Shown piece after piece: positions 17,677 through 24,406 of a stretch of 64,000 nucleotides of DNA. Position 1 is the first letter of the stretch; every line of letters starts with the position of its first letter. A model generated the notes under the pieces. The model searched no databases and was not told the origin of the DNA. It worked only from the letters and a program-made list of their open reading frames with translations. The position numbers and the translations under genes were made by a program. Where the stretch lies: contig NZ_KB905475.1 of assembly GCF_000382445.1 (NCBI RefSeq), positions 124,001-188,000 on the forward strand, given 5' to 3'. Source of the DNA: Phocaeicola massiliensis B84634 = Timone 84634 = DSM 17679 = JCM 13223 (GTDB taxonomy: Bacteria; Bacteroidota; Bacteroidia; Bacteroidales; Bacteroidaceae).

Positions 17677-18843
17677 TTAAAATTTAGCCATCATTCTTTT
17701 ATTCTCATATTGTTTGGGATTCGCCCAGTCGTCTATCTTCTGATACAATAAATCAAACAATGAGCGCCGGGTTATCATAAAATGAGCACTGACGGTCATA
17801 CCTTTTTTCAAGACTCCTTTTTGTCCGCTTTTCAGCATCAGATAGTTACGTTCCATCCGGCATTTCACTTTATAGAATGAGTTTCCCTGACTGTCCGTCA
17901 GAAAGTCCGATGAAATTTCTGTTACTTTTCCGGGTAATGTTCCCCATTCATTATAATTAAATGATTCCACCTGTACATTGACCGGCATCCCGATATTCAT
18001 AAAACCTATGTTCCTGGGCGTGACATATATCTCCATACACAAGGTAGAATCCGGACTGACCACTGCCAATGACTGCCCTGCCTGTATGCTGCTTCCTCTG
18101 TATATGCCCGAAAACTGGTCAATGGTTCCGCTCACCGGACTACGGACTATATAGAGTTCTTTATCTTTCAACTCCTGCTGCAAGGTGGTATTCATTTCAC
18201 TACGGGAATTACGATAGGTATTCATATCTGCCTGCCATGTACTCAACTGGCTTTGTATCAATGAAGCCAATTCATTTTGCTGGCTCTGATACTGGAAATA
18301 ATATTTATCATATTCTTCTTCTGAAATCACCTTCTTATCAAACAGGTTTTTATTGCGCATATATTCTTTTTCCGCCTGCGCCAAAGAGGTTTCCAGTTCT
18401 TTTTTCTTTTTGATAAAATAGGTATATTCCTGCTGACGAACCGGAGAATGGAACACCACAGGGCATTCACCTTTTGCCAGATAAGCTAAATCTGTCAAAT
18501 GTGCTTGATAATCATTCAGACGATTAGTCTGATAATTGATTTTATAATCGGAATTATTAGTTCGGAAACGGAGAAGGACATCTCCTTTGTTTACCCGATC
18601 GCCTTCGCGTACATAAACAGAATCTACCAATTCTGTTATAGCCGATTTTATTTCGGTTTTTTCAGTCACCGGCCTCACTACCCCACTTCCCTGCACGGAA
18701 ATGTCTACATAGATAAAAGGCAATGCAATAATAGCGGCAGCAACGGCAGCCAATACCACCCAATAGATAATCTGGGATTTTGTGGTGTGTTGATAGATGT
18801 ATGTTTCAATACTGTTCTCTATCCATTCGTTTGGTAATAACAT
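17677..18843 (-). CDS. HlyD family secretion adaptor
   Basis: 388 residues. One inner-membrane helix at about 25-50 (QIIYWVVLAAVAAAIIALPFIYV), then a biotinyl-lipoyl-like strand pair (GSGVVRPVTEKTEIKSAITELVDSVYVREGDRVNKGDVL read in order), a long coiled-coil hairpin at about 100-215, and the second half-lipoyl/beta-barrel segment (VRSPVSGTIDQFSGIYRGSSIQAGQSLAVVSPD). This periplasmic adaptor links the ABC exporter to the TolC channel. First gene of the export operon; promoter B lies 30 bp upstream, and the ABC gene follows after 13 bp. Confidence 0.92.
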   Translation of the reverse strand: MLLPNEWIENSIETYIYQHTTKSQIIYWVVLAAVAAAIIALPFIYVDISVQGSGVVRPVTEKTEIKSAITELVDSVYVREGDRVNKGDVLLRFRTNNSDYKINYQTNRLNDYQAHLTDLAYLAKGECPVVFHSPVRQQEYTYFIKKKKELETSLAQAEKEYMRNKNLFDKKVISEEEYDKYYFQYQSQQNELASLIQSQLSTWQADMNTYRNSRSEMNTTLQQELKDKELYIVRSPVSGTIDQFSGIYRGSSIQAGQSLAVVSPDSTLCMEIYVTPRNIGFMNIGMPVNVQVESFNYNEWGTLPGKVTEISSDFLTDSQGNSFYKVKCRMERNYLMLKSGQKGVLKKGMTVSAHFMITRRSLFDLLYQKIDDWANPKQYENKRMMAKF

Positions 18844-18872
18844 AACATTTCTACTTTTACTGATTTATACCG

Positions 18873-18930
18873 CAAAAGTAAAAGGAAAGAAAAAGGAAAT
18901 GTGTTATCGGATTGTTATCATTAGGTTAAT
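18873..18930 (-). promoter_or_regulatory. Cluster promoter B for the export operon
   Basis: TGTTAT at 18902 and 18913 and GGTTAA at 18924 (plus strand, 11-bp steps). Minus-strand -7 box TACTTTTG at 18873-18880; the gap from the box to GTTA at 18903 is 22 bp. Leader to the HlyD ATG is about 25 nt. Confidence 0.78.
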
Positions 18931-19088
18931 TATTTATCCATAAAACATGATACATAATTCTTATAATTCTCTATTCTGCTTTCACTGTACATTTATATTC
19001 TATCGCCATCCATTCCCAACTGCTTTATCAAACTAAAATTATTCAGAAAGATAATGCTACTTCCTATTATAAGGAATTACGGGAAATT

Positions 19089-19718
19089 TTATTTAGATAT
19101 TTTTTTAAGTAAAGAAGCTAGGACAGAAGAGCCAACAAGAGCAAAAGCACCCCCACTGAAAGATACAATTAAATCTTGTACACTATAATACCTCCAAATG
19201 ACAAAAAGTAATAACATGCACATAATTATATAAATAATTCTGTAGATAAAAGTTTTGTCGCTATATGGAAAGACTATTATAGAAGGGAAAAAAAATAGGA
19301 TATAAAATGAACTGTCAATGTCGACAATGCCGATACCGAGAATCTCCAGTCCCCGTTTCATTGCAGAAGCGCATCCCGACCAGAACTTGCCGATATAAGG
19401 AGTCTTCTTTCCCGACTTTGAAATGTAGCTTGCGTCGATGGCAATGGATTTTCTTGTACTTTCACCAAAACGCTGCCGCATGAGGAAGAGGTTGAACTGC
19501 ATCCGGTCAAACTCACGTTCAAACAACTGGCGGAAGCGTTGCTCTGAGCTGTCTGAGTAACGCCCCATTTGGGTGAAATTAATCTTTCTTGGCAGTACCA
19601 TATACAAAATCATGAGTTGGATGAATGCTGTTTTAAAACTTTTGCGTAACTTCGCAGAACAACTTTTCAAAGCATCGGTTACGATTTCCTCATATTGGTC
19701 AAATGCTGTTTTGTTCAT
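19089..19718 (-). pseudogene. Truncated IS transposase fused in frame to tail of a small membrane protein
   Basis: The first ~135 residues match the N-terminal half of an IS4-type DDE transposase of Bacteroidales (MNKTAFDQYEEIVTDALKSC..., first catalytic Asp region SIAIDASYISKSGKK, ending GIGIVDID). Full-length relatives are about three times longer, so most of the catalytic domain is missing. From about base 19312 the frame continues as a hydrophobic sequence with three membrane segments ending LLKKISK. That tail resembles the C-terminal half of the membrane proteins at 19926 and 21399 (K..IY..IY..M pattern, then QDLIVSFSGGA versus KDIIATFIGAL). It looks like an IS insertion followed by deletion, leaving one open frame. 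Expression is doubtful. Confidence 0.7.
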
Positions 19719-19840
19719 TACTTTAATGTGTGGTGGTTTACCATTAAAGATGCTGAAAATCAGTTACTTGACCTATTTTATCTTGCTAAATTATTTAAAT
19801 TAACTTGTTTATTTTCAACGGATTAGTTACAAATTTAACG
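19313..19840 (-). mobile_element. Insertion-sequence remnant (IS4-type)
   Basis: Contains the truncated transposase start (19718) plus about 120 bp of AT-rich upstream sequence that would be the element's left end. The boundary at 19313 is where transposase similarity stops. The outer boundary near 19840 is approximate because no terminal inverted repeat pair survives to define it. Confidence 0.55.
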
Positions 19841-19894
19841 AAGTATTAATCTTTCAAATTCATATCTTTTACAAATATCACCACAACAAGTCAG

Positions 19895-19920
19895 TTTCTG
19901 AGAAGTAGGTATACCTATCT
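19895..19920. repeat. 26-bp palindromic repeat, copy 1
   Basis: TTTCTGAGAAGTAGG then TATACCTATCT; nearly identical (24 of 26) to 21379-21404. The centre AGGTATACCT is a perfect palindrome. Both copies lie directly after the stop codon of a paralogous small membrane protein gene. Confidence 0.65.
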
Positions 19921-19925
19921 TCTAA

Positions 19926-20321
19926 TTAACAACTATATCGAATAACCATTTTATTGATTGCATAAGATAATAAAGCACCTATAAAAGTTGCAATTATATC
20001 TTTATAATCAAAAGTCAATCCTATAACTTCATAGCATATCAGCCCCAAACAAACTGCCATACTATAATATATTTCCTTATATACCAATTTCTGTGTCAAT
20101 GCCATGCCCAAACAAGTCGCTATAGGAACTCCCCAAATATTAGTAAAGGTATCTGCAAAATAAAAATCATATATACCATTTTCATAAATATAGGGTCTAT
20201 AAGCAAAATTGATAACAGAAATAACAAGGAGTAAAGAAACACAGACTATAAAAAATACTAATCTTGTTCTTTTAGACAAATACATAACATTGTCTCTTTT
20301 GAAAATAATCAGGCGTCCCAT
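19926..20321 (-). CDS. Small multi-pass membrane protein (YRPYIYEN family), candidate immunity protein
   Basis: Up to 131 residues; an internal start at 20285 (MYLSKRTRLVFF) would give 119 residues with a better-placed first helix. Four hydrophobic segments. A block YRPYIYENGIYDFYFADTFTN follows helix 1 and is shared with the protein at 21399. A second shared block, FDYKDIIATFIGALL, precedes the last helix. No known family recognised with certainty. It ends the run of four double-glycine peptide genes transcribed from promoter C. Position after bacteriocin-like peptides, small size and membrane topology suggest self-immunity, but this is inference. Confidence 0.7.
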   Translation of the reverse strand: MGRLIIFKRDNVMYLSKRTRLVFFIVCVSLLLVISVINFAYRPYIYENGIYDFYFADTFTNIWGVPIATCLGMALTQKLVYKEIYYSMAVCLGLICYEVIGLTFDYKDIIATFIGALLSYAINKMVIRYSC

Positions 20322-20380
20322 AATATCTTAATTGAATGCGCCATACTAATATGGCACATTCAATTTTAAAGTTAAACAAA

Positions 20381-20536
20381 TTATTTATAAGGCATTACAG
20401 AAGGAGCAAAATTATTTGCCTCAAATCCATTATACTCACATTGGAATAAAAAGCCAAGTAGTTCCCAAACATTTTTTAAACCACCTGCGATATTTATTTC
20501 TTCATATTTTGATAAACTAATATAATACTTTTCCAT
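20381..20536 (-). CDS. Double-glycine leader peptide 1 (51 aa), bacteriocin-like
   Basis: Reads MEKYYISLSKYEEINIAGG as leader, then a 32-residue core beginning LKNVWELLGFLFQC and ending APSVMPYK. The leader has the pattern expected for C39 processing: hydrophobic residues at regular positions before Gly-Gly. The core has one Cys and an amphipathic first half. It starts 12 bp after the stop of peptide 2 and lies upstream of the 131-aa membrane protein, all on the minus strand. Function, whether toxin or signal, is not decidable from sequence. Confidence 0.75.
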   Translation of the reverse strand: MEKYYISLSKYEEINIAGGLKNVWELLGFLFQCEYNGFEANNFAPSVMPYK

Positions 20537-20548
20537 TTTTTTAGATGA

Positions 20549-20731
20549 TTATTTATTCCACATAGCATTAGCTGCATCTCGACCGGCATTAAATGATTCT
20601 ATGGTTTCGCCAGTATGAAATGTTAAATCATAAAGCATTCCACCTAAGAATGTACCAACAACCCAATCCCAAAAGCCTCCAGAAATGTGTTTCTGTGCTT
20701 GCAAATCTAACTCTTTAATTAAATTATCCAT
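20549..20731 (-). CDS. Double-glycine leader peptide 2 (60 aa), bacteriocin-like
   Basis: Leader MDNLIKELDLQAQKHISGG, a textbook class II form (LxxxxLxxxxxISGG), then a 41-residue core starting FWDWVVGTFLGGMLYDL and ending AANAMWNK. The core is hydrophobic at the front with Gly pairs, typical of pore-forming class II peptides. Bacteroidales are known to make Gly-Gly-leader antimicrobial peptides (bacteroidetocins); this one is not obviously the same sequence. Sits between peptides 1 and 3 in the promoter C transcript. Confidence 0.85.
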   Translation of the reverse strand: MDNLIKELDLQAQKHISGGFWDWVVGTFLGGMLYDLTFHTGETIESFNAGRDAANAMWNK

Positions 20732-20803
20732 AATATTAAATATAATTATTGTTTTCTATTTTATAAAATTTATCGATTCAATCATTCTGCATCTAGATAG
20801 AAG

Positions 20804-20950
20804 CTACCAGCAAATAAGATCTGCTAATGGCCCATATATTTTACGAAGTTCTTCCATCTGTTCCTCCGTAGGAGGCACATAACCTCCCGATACCTGTACA
20901 TGTTCCTCACCACTGAGTGGCTTCATCATGTAATAATCATTCTTTTTCAT
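20804..20950 (-). CDS. Double-glycine leader peptide 3 (48 aa)
   Basis: Leader MKKNDYYMMKPLSGEEHVQV-SGG, then a 25-residue core starting YVPPTEEQMEELRKIYGP and ending DLICW. The core is short, partly acidic and predicted helical, less like a pore-former than peptide 2, so a signalling or partner role is possible. It lies 72 bp upstream of peptide 2's start and 21 bp after the stop of peptide 4, in one transcript. Confidence 0.75.
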   Translation of the reverse strand: MKKNDYYMMKPLSGEEHVQVSGGYVPPTEEQMEELRKIYGPLADLICW

Positions 20951-20971
20951 ACTTCATTTTGTGTTTTGTTG

Positions 20972-21100
20972 TTATATACTAAAAAATAATTCTCTAAAAC
21001 GGCTGGGTACTACAAATACACTAGTCAGACTAGTACTGCTACTGTAAATATAGCATCCACCATAAATATTCATACATTCTGCTAACGTCAGCGTTTCCAT
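20972..21100 (-). CDS. Double-glycine leader peptide 4 (42 aa)
   Basis: Leader METLTLAECMNIYGG, then a 27-residue core beginning CYIYSSSTSLTSVFVVPS and ending ELFFSI. The leader is short (15 residues) but keeps the spaced hydrophobics and Gly-Gly. The core is Ser/Thr-rich with one N-terminal Cys. First peptide gene after promoter C (-7 box 21291-21298), with a leader of about 185 nt in between. Confidence 0.7.
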   Translation of the reverse strand: METLTLAECMNIYGGCYIYSSSTSLTSVFVVPSRFRELFFSI

Positions 21101-21284
21101 TTTATTAAATTTTTATCGTGTTTTGTGTTTGTGTTATTATTTCCCTTATTTATAGACTCGGGCAGTCCCTTATTCTTCGTCTGAACAAGCGGTGAGCAAA
21201 AAGATGAGGCATGCCATTCATCCGTTTCCCTTCCTGATCTTGTTCGTTTATACTCGTTTATTTCATATCTCTCTGCTTGTTTTG

Positions 21285-21337
21285 ATGCAACAAAGATAAG
21301 CTGTCTTTTCTTACCCCTTTGTTATTGAATTGTTATT
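21285..21337 (-). promoter_or_regulatory. Cluster promoter C for the four-peptide operon
   Basis: Minus-strand -7 box TATCTTTG at 21291-21298; GTTAT repeats start at 21321 and 21332 (11 bp apart), with a gap of 22 bp between box and repeat. A third repeat is not recognisable. The 52-bp stretch 21285-21336 is 51/52 identical to 21877-21928 (promoter D). Confidence 0.75.
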
Positions 21338-21378
21338 TTCACATGAACTACTTTTACACGCTAAAATCAAGCGAAGAA

Positions 21379-21404
21379 TTTCTGAAAAGTAGGCATACCT
21401 ATCT
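21379..21404. repeat. 26-bp palindromic repeat, copy 2
   Basis: TTTCTGAAAAGTAGG then CATACCTATCT, just after (3' on the minus strand) the membrane gene that ends at 21399, overlapping its last codons. Same element as 19895-19920. Confidence 0.6.
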
Positions 21405-21743
21405 CTTATTCACTCGTTTGAACAACAGAAAAATTAAATAAGTTAATAATCCACTGATATATGTTGCTATCAAATCATAAAAATCAAAAGTTCCAAATGG
21501 AATTATTTCATATAAAGTAAAAACAAAAATACTATAAAGAATAGCTTTAGATAAACTCTCATATTTTCTCATAGCCAATAATAACAAAGAGAGAGAAGGC
21601 ACTGCTACCAAATTTCCTATTGTATCAGCCAAATGAAAATCAAAAATATGATTCTCATAAATATACGGTCTGTAAGTATTGGATAATACAATACCTAAGA
21701 TAAAGAAAAATCCAGAACCCATATAATACAGCTTTTTCCTCAT
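21399..21743 (-). CDS. Small multi-pass membrane protein, paralogue of 19926-20321
   Basis: 114 residues with four hydrophobic segments. Starts MRKKLYYMGSGFFFILGIVL and shares YRPYIYENHIFDFHLADT and FDFYDLIATYISGLL with the 131-aa protein encoded 1.1 kb further on. Its transcript should start at promoter D. It lies downstream of peptide 5. As for its paralogue, an immunity role is plausible but unproven. Low GC content matches the rest of the cluster rather than the flanking housekeeping genes. Confidence 0.72.
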   Translation of the reverse strand: MRKKLYYMGSGFFFILGIVLSNTYRPYIYENHIFDFHLADTIGNLVAVPSLSLLLLAMRKYESLSKAILYSIFVFTLYEIIPFGTFDFYDLIATYISGLLTYLIFLLFKRVNKR

Positions 21744-21876
21744 AATGCAATCTTTAAAGAGATGAGTACATCTTTATAAAACACACTCATCTTTTTGTTA
21801 TCAATTAAAATACTCTACCACAAACATCGGCACCATTTTCTTGTGTTAGTCCATGACATAATTTGCCAAACATCTA

Positions 21877-21940
21877 ATGCAACAAAGATAAGCTGTCTTT
21901 TTTTACCCCTTTGTTATTGAATTGTTATCTTTATGTTAAT
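21877..21940 (-). promoter_or_regulatory. Cluster promoter D for membrane protein 21399-21743
   Basis: Minus-strand -7 box TATCTTTG at 21883-21890; TGTTAT at 21912 and 21923 and TGTTAA at 21934; gap from box to first GTTA 22 bp. The repeats overlap the last codons of peptide 5, so the two transcripts overlap. Confidence 0.77.
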
Positions 21941-22070
21941 TGTTTGTCCATATAACTTGAGGTTTTGGATTTTTATCCTTCCTTGGTTCCCAATTATAGA
22001 TTCTTTTCATGTCTCCTCCATAAATAGAAGTTTGTTCTTTACTGCTTAATGTTACTATTGTTTTTTCCAT
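21936..22070 (-). CDS. Double-glycine leader peptide 5 (44 aa)
   Basis: Leader MEKTIVTLSSKEQTSIYGG, then a 25-residue core starting DMKRIYNWEPRKDKNP and ending VIWTNN. The core is strongly cationic and polar, unlike the hydrophobic core of peptide 2. That composition, and its place directly opposite the sensor kinase gene, make it the best candidate for a secreted signal (autoinducer) if one exists. Transcribed from promoter F; leader about 45 nt. Confidence 0.72.
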   Translation of the reverse strand: MEKTIVTLSSKEQTSIYGGDMKRIYNWEPRKDKNPKPQVIWTNN

Positions 22071-22116
22071 AATATTATATCTTTAAATTATATGTATGAG
22101 TTTTAGTTTGATGTTG

Positions 22117-22191
22117 CAAACATAATAGGAAATTGTATAATAATATGTTATAAAAATGTTATCCGATTTTAAGAATAAGTTATTATATTTG
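22117..22191. promoter_or_regulatory. Cluster promoter F: divergent promoters sharing one operator
   Basis: TGTTAT at 22146 and 22157 (11 bp apart). A minus-strand -7 box TATGTTTG lies at 22117-22124 with 22 bp between box and GTTA 22147. A plus-strand -7 box TATATTTG lies at 22184-22191, with 22 bp between the end of the second GTTA (22161) and the box. The operator is therefore equidistant from the peptide 5 promoter and the histidine kinase promoter, which suggests joint or autoregulated control. Confidence 0.7.
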
Positions 22192-22195
22192 CTAC

Positions 22196-23503
22196 ATGAT
22201 AAAGACTAAGTACTTGAAAATAATCACTGCCATAAGCTTAACCTCCATATTAGCATTACAATTAATGTGGTTATGCAATACTTATATACTTATCAGAAAC
22301 AATATATCTGAAGAAATAAATCAAATTCTATATACAGGAATGGAAGACGAGGCTATTACTCGTCTTAATAAGACCCCTAAAGGAACAAATATAAAAGGAG
22401 AAGCAGCAACCGACAGCATCCCCGAAATCACTTATTTAGAAGAAGGACTCTATAACTTAGGTTATTATATCTCTATAGAAGACGTGGACTCCATCGCTTC
22501 CACTCTCCTCTTAGAGCATAAAATAAGCAGCGATTTCATATTGAATCTTATTAATCCGAAGACCGGAGAAGTGCTTCAACAAAGCAAAAAAGGAAACTTT
22601 TGTCTATGGAATGCCATTCACTCTAAGGAAATTCCTATCCGCACAGACCTATCACAAACTGTACAAATGATATTGGTGAATCCGCATTGGAGCATATTTG
22701 CACGCATGGGAATCTTGTTGCTGTCTACAGCGGTTATGGTAGTATTCGCTTTCATCGGATTGTTTTACCAAATAAAAATCATCATCACAGAAAGGAAAAT
22801 AGCCCGGCTGAAAGAAGATTTCTCCTACGCCATGATTCATGACATGAAAACGCCCATCAGCTCTGCCATCATGTGCACCAGCAGGCTGCATAGCGGAAAG
22901 CTGGATGATAAGCCGGAAATAAAGAACCATTATTTTACTATTGTGGAAAATGAACTGGAACATTTGTTGGCTCTTTCCAACAAAGTGCTGACGCTGGCGA
23001 AACTGGAACAGCACAAACTGGAGATGAACAAAAAAGAAGTTCCATTATCTCCCATGATAGAAGACTTAATTGAAAAGTTCACCATAAAAACTGAAAAAAC
23101 AATCCATTTCACTACAGACTTAAAAACAGAAAAAGTATATGCCGACGAAGAGTTTCTGAAGGAAGCAATCAGTAATCTGATAGACAATGCCATAAAATAT
23201 TCCAAGGAATCGGTAAAGATAAACATCAGTTCTTCAAGTGATGCCAACCATGATATTATCAACATATACGACAATGGTATTGGAATTCCGCAAAAAGACC
23301 AAAAGAAGATTTTCGAGAAGTTTGAGCGTGCATCGGCCATTAAACAAACCCGAAAAGGAGGCCCTTCAGGATTCGGACTAGGGTTGAACTATGTTTATCA
23401 GGTAATGGAAGCCCACGAGGGAAGAGTATATATTAACAGTATAGAAGGGGAATTCAGTGAATTCAGCCTGTTAATACCTAAAATAATAGAAAGCTATGAT
23501 TAA
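22196..23503 (+). CDS. Sensor histidine kinase
   Basis: 435 residues. Two membrane helices (about 8-30 and 170-195) enclose a periplasmic sensor region of roughly 140 residues. The dimerisation/phosphoacceptor helix contains FSYAMIHDMKTP with His215. The ATPase domain carries the N box NLIDNAIKYSKE, G1 DNGIGIP and G2 SGFGLGLNYV. Overall resembles the RprX type of Bacteroides kinases. It overlaps its response regulator gene by 8 bp and lies opposite peptide 5. Probably senses an extracellular peptide or envelope cue and switches on the six operator-bearing promoters. The plus-strand -7 box at 22184-22191 ends 4 bp before the ATG, so the mRNA may be leaderless. Confidence 0.93.
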   Translation: MIKTKYLKIITAISLTSILALQLMWLCNTYILIRNNISEEINQILYTGMEDEAITRLNKTPKGTNIKGEAATDSIPEITYLEEGLYNLGYYISIEDVDSIASTLLLEHKISSDFILNLINPKTGEVLQQSKKGNFCLWNAIHSKEIPIRTDLSQTVQMILVNPHWSIFARMGILLLSTAVMVVFAFIGLFYQIKIIITERKIARLKEDFSYAMIHDMKTPISSAIMCTSRLHSGKLDDKPEIKNHYFTIVENELEHLLALSNKVLTLAKLEQHKLEMNKKEVPLSPMIEDLIEKFTIKTEKTIHFTTDLKTEKVYADEEFLKEAISNLIDNAIKYSKESVKINISSSSDANHDIINIYDNGIGIPQKDQKKIFEKFERASAIKQTRKGGPSGFGLGLNYVYQVMEAHEGRVYINSIEGEFSEFSLLIPKIIESYD

Positions 23504-24194
23504 ACTATTATTAGTGGAGGATGATTCCACTTTCAGCTACATCGTAAAGAATGAATTGCAGGAAATTATCGGTGGCTACGAAGTGATAACCGCTACCAAT
23601 GGTGCGGAAGGACTGAAAGCTTGGAAAGAATATCATCCTGATATTATTATTTCGGATATCGATATGCCTGTGATGAACGGTTATCAAATGGTGGAACGTA
23701 TCCGCGAAATGGATGGGGATATTCCTATCTTGTTCACCTCTGCATTGACATCTCCCAAAGACGTGAAAGAAGGATATAAACTGGGGGTTAATAACTATGT
23801 GAAAAAGCCCTTTGTGCCCGATGAATTGGACGCACATATACACGCCATCCTGAAAATGAAGGCAGGAGTCAAATTACGCAATGAAAATGAACACTATGCA
23901 TTGGGACGCTTCACCTTGGATGCCAAACATGCCACACTGCATAACAATGAAAACGGAGAGAACAAAACCCTGACGGTGCGCGAAGCCCAAATACTTCAGC
24001 TCCTGTGCGAAAACATAAATGAAATAGTGGAAAGGAAGGCTATCCTAAGTCGCTTTTGGAATACGGAGGACGATTATTTTGCCTCACGCAGTTTGGATGT
24101 CTTTATCACGAACCTGCGGAAATCACTGAAAGATGAACCTCTCATCGAATTGAAGAATATCCGGGGAGTAGGCTTTGTATTATTGCTAAGCTGA
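23496..24194 (+). CDS. OmpR/PhoB-family response regulator
   Basis: 232 residues: a receiver domain (1-120) with acidic pair D9/D10, phosphoacceptor D54 (IIISDIDMPVMNG), the TSA switch threonine region and KKPF lysine; then a winged-helix DNA-binding domain (about 135-230) ending in the typical FITNLRKSLKDEP and IRGVGFVLLL. Regulators of this class bind direct repeats spaced 11 bp, which is what precedes the peptide, exporter and MutS-like genes here. Co-transcribed with the kinase. Assignment of those operators to this protein is inference from proximity and spacing. Confidence 0.94.
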   Translation: MIKLLLVEDDSTFSYIVKNELQEIIGGYEVITATNGAEGLKAWKEYHPDIIISDIDMPVMNGYQMVERIREMDGDIPILFTSALTSPKDVKEGYKLGVNNYVKKPFVPDELDAHIHAILKMKAGVKLRNENEHYALGRFTLDAKHATLHNNENGENKTLTVREAQILQLLCENINEIVERKAILSRFWNTEDDYFASRSLDVFITNLRKSLKDEPLIELKNIRGVGFVLLLS

Positions 24195-24406
24195 AAAACA
24201 CTCCCATGCCGCATTTAGTGATGTTAGAGCATACTGTCACTTCTACCTTCATAAAAACTAAATTGTTTCTTACTGTCAGCTAAGGACTTTTAAACGTAAG
24301 ATTATTACAGTCACAGTCCATTATGGAAAACTATACGGTCCACTGCGGGAAACTGTAGTAATTCTGCTTATAGAAAGGCTTAACCAACGTTCATTGGGGA
24401 TTAATA

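Noticed and set aside
21150-21221. 23-codon frame in the leader of the four-peptide operon
   Set aside because: Arginine-rich core without a Gly-Gly leader and no support beyond being open; more likely untranslated leader.
21745-21797. GATGAGT...ACTCATC inverted repeat followed by TTTTTG, considered as a plus-strand terminator
   Set aside because: Stem is only 7 bp with a long loop and no plus-strand gene ends there.
21805-21873. 22-codon frame (MFGKLCHGLTQENGADVCGR...) directly after promoter D
   Set aside because: No leader or signal sequence and too short to judge; possible leader peptide but not supportable.
24195-24406. Gap between the response regulator and the MutS-like gene, checked for further Gly-Gly peptides
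   Set aside because: No frame with a Gly-Gly leader and no copy of the cluster promoter found.
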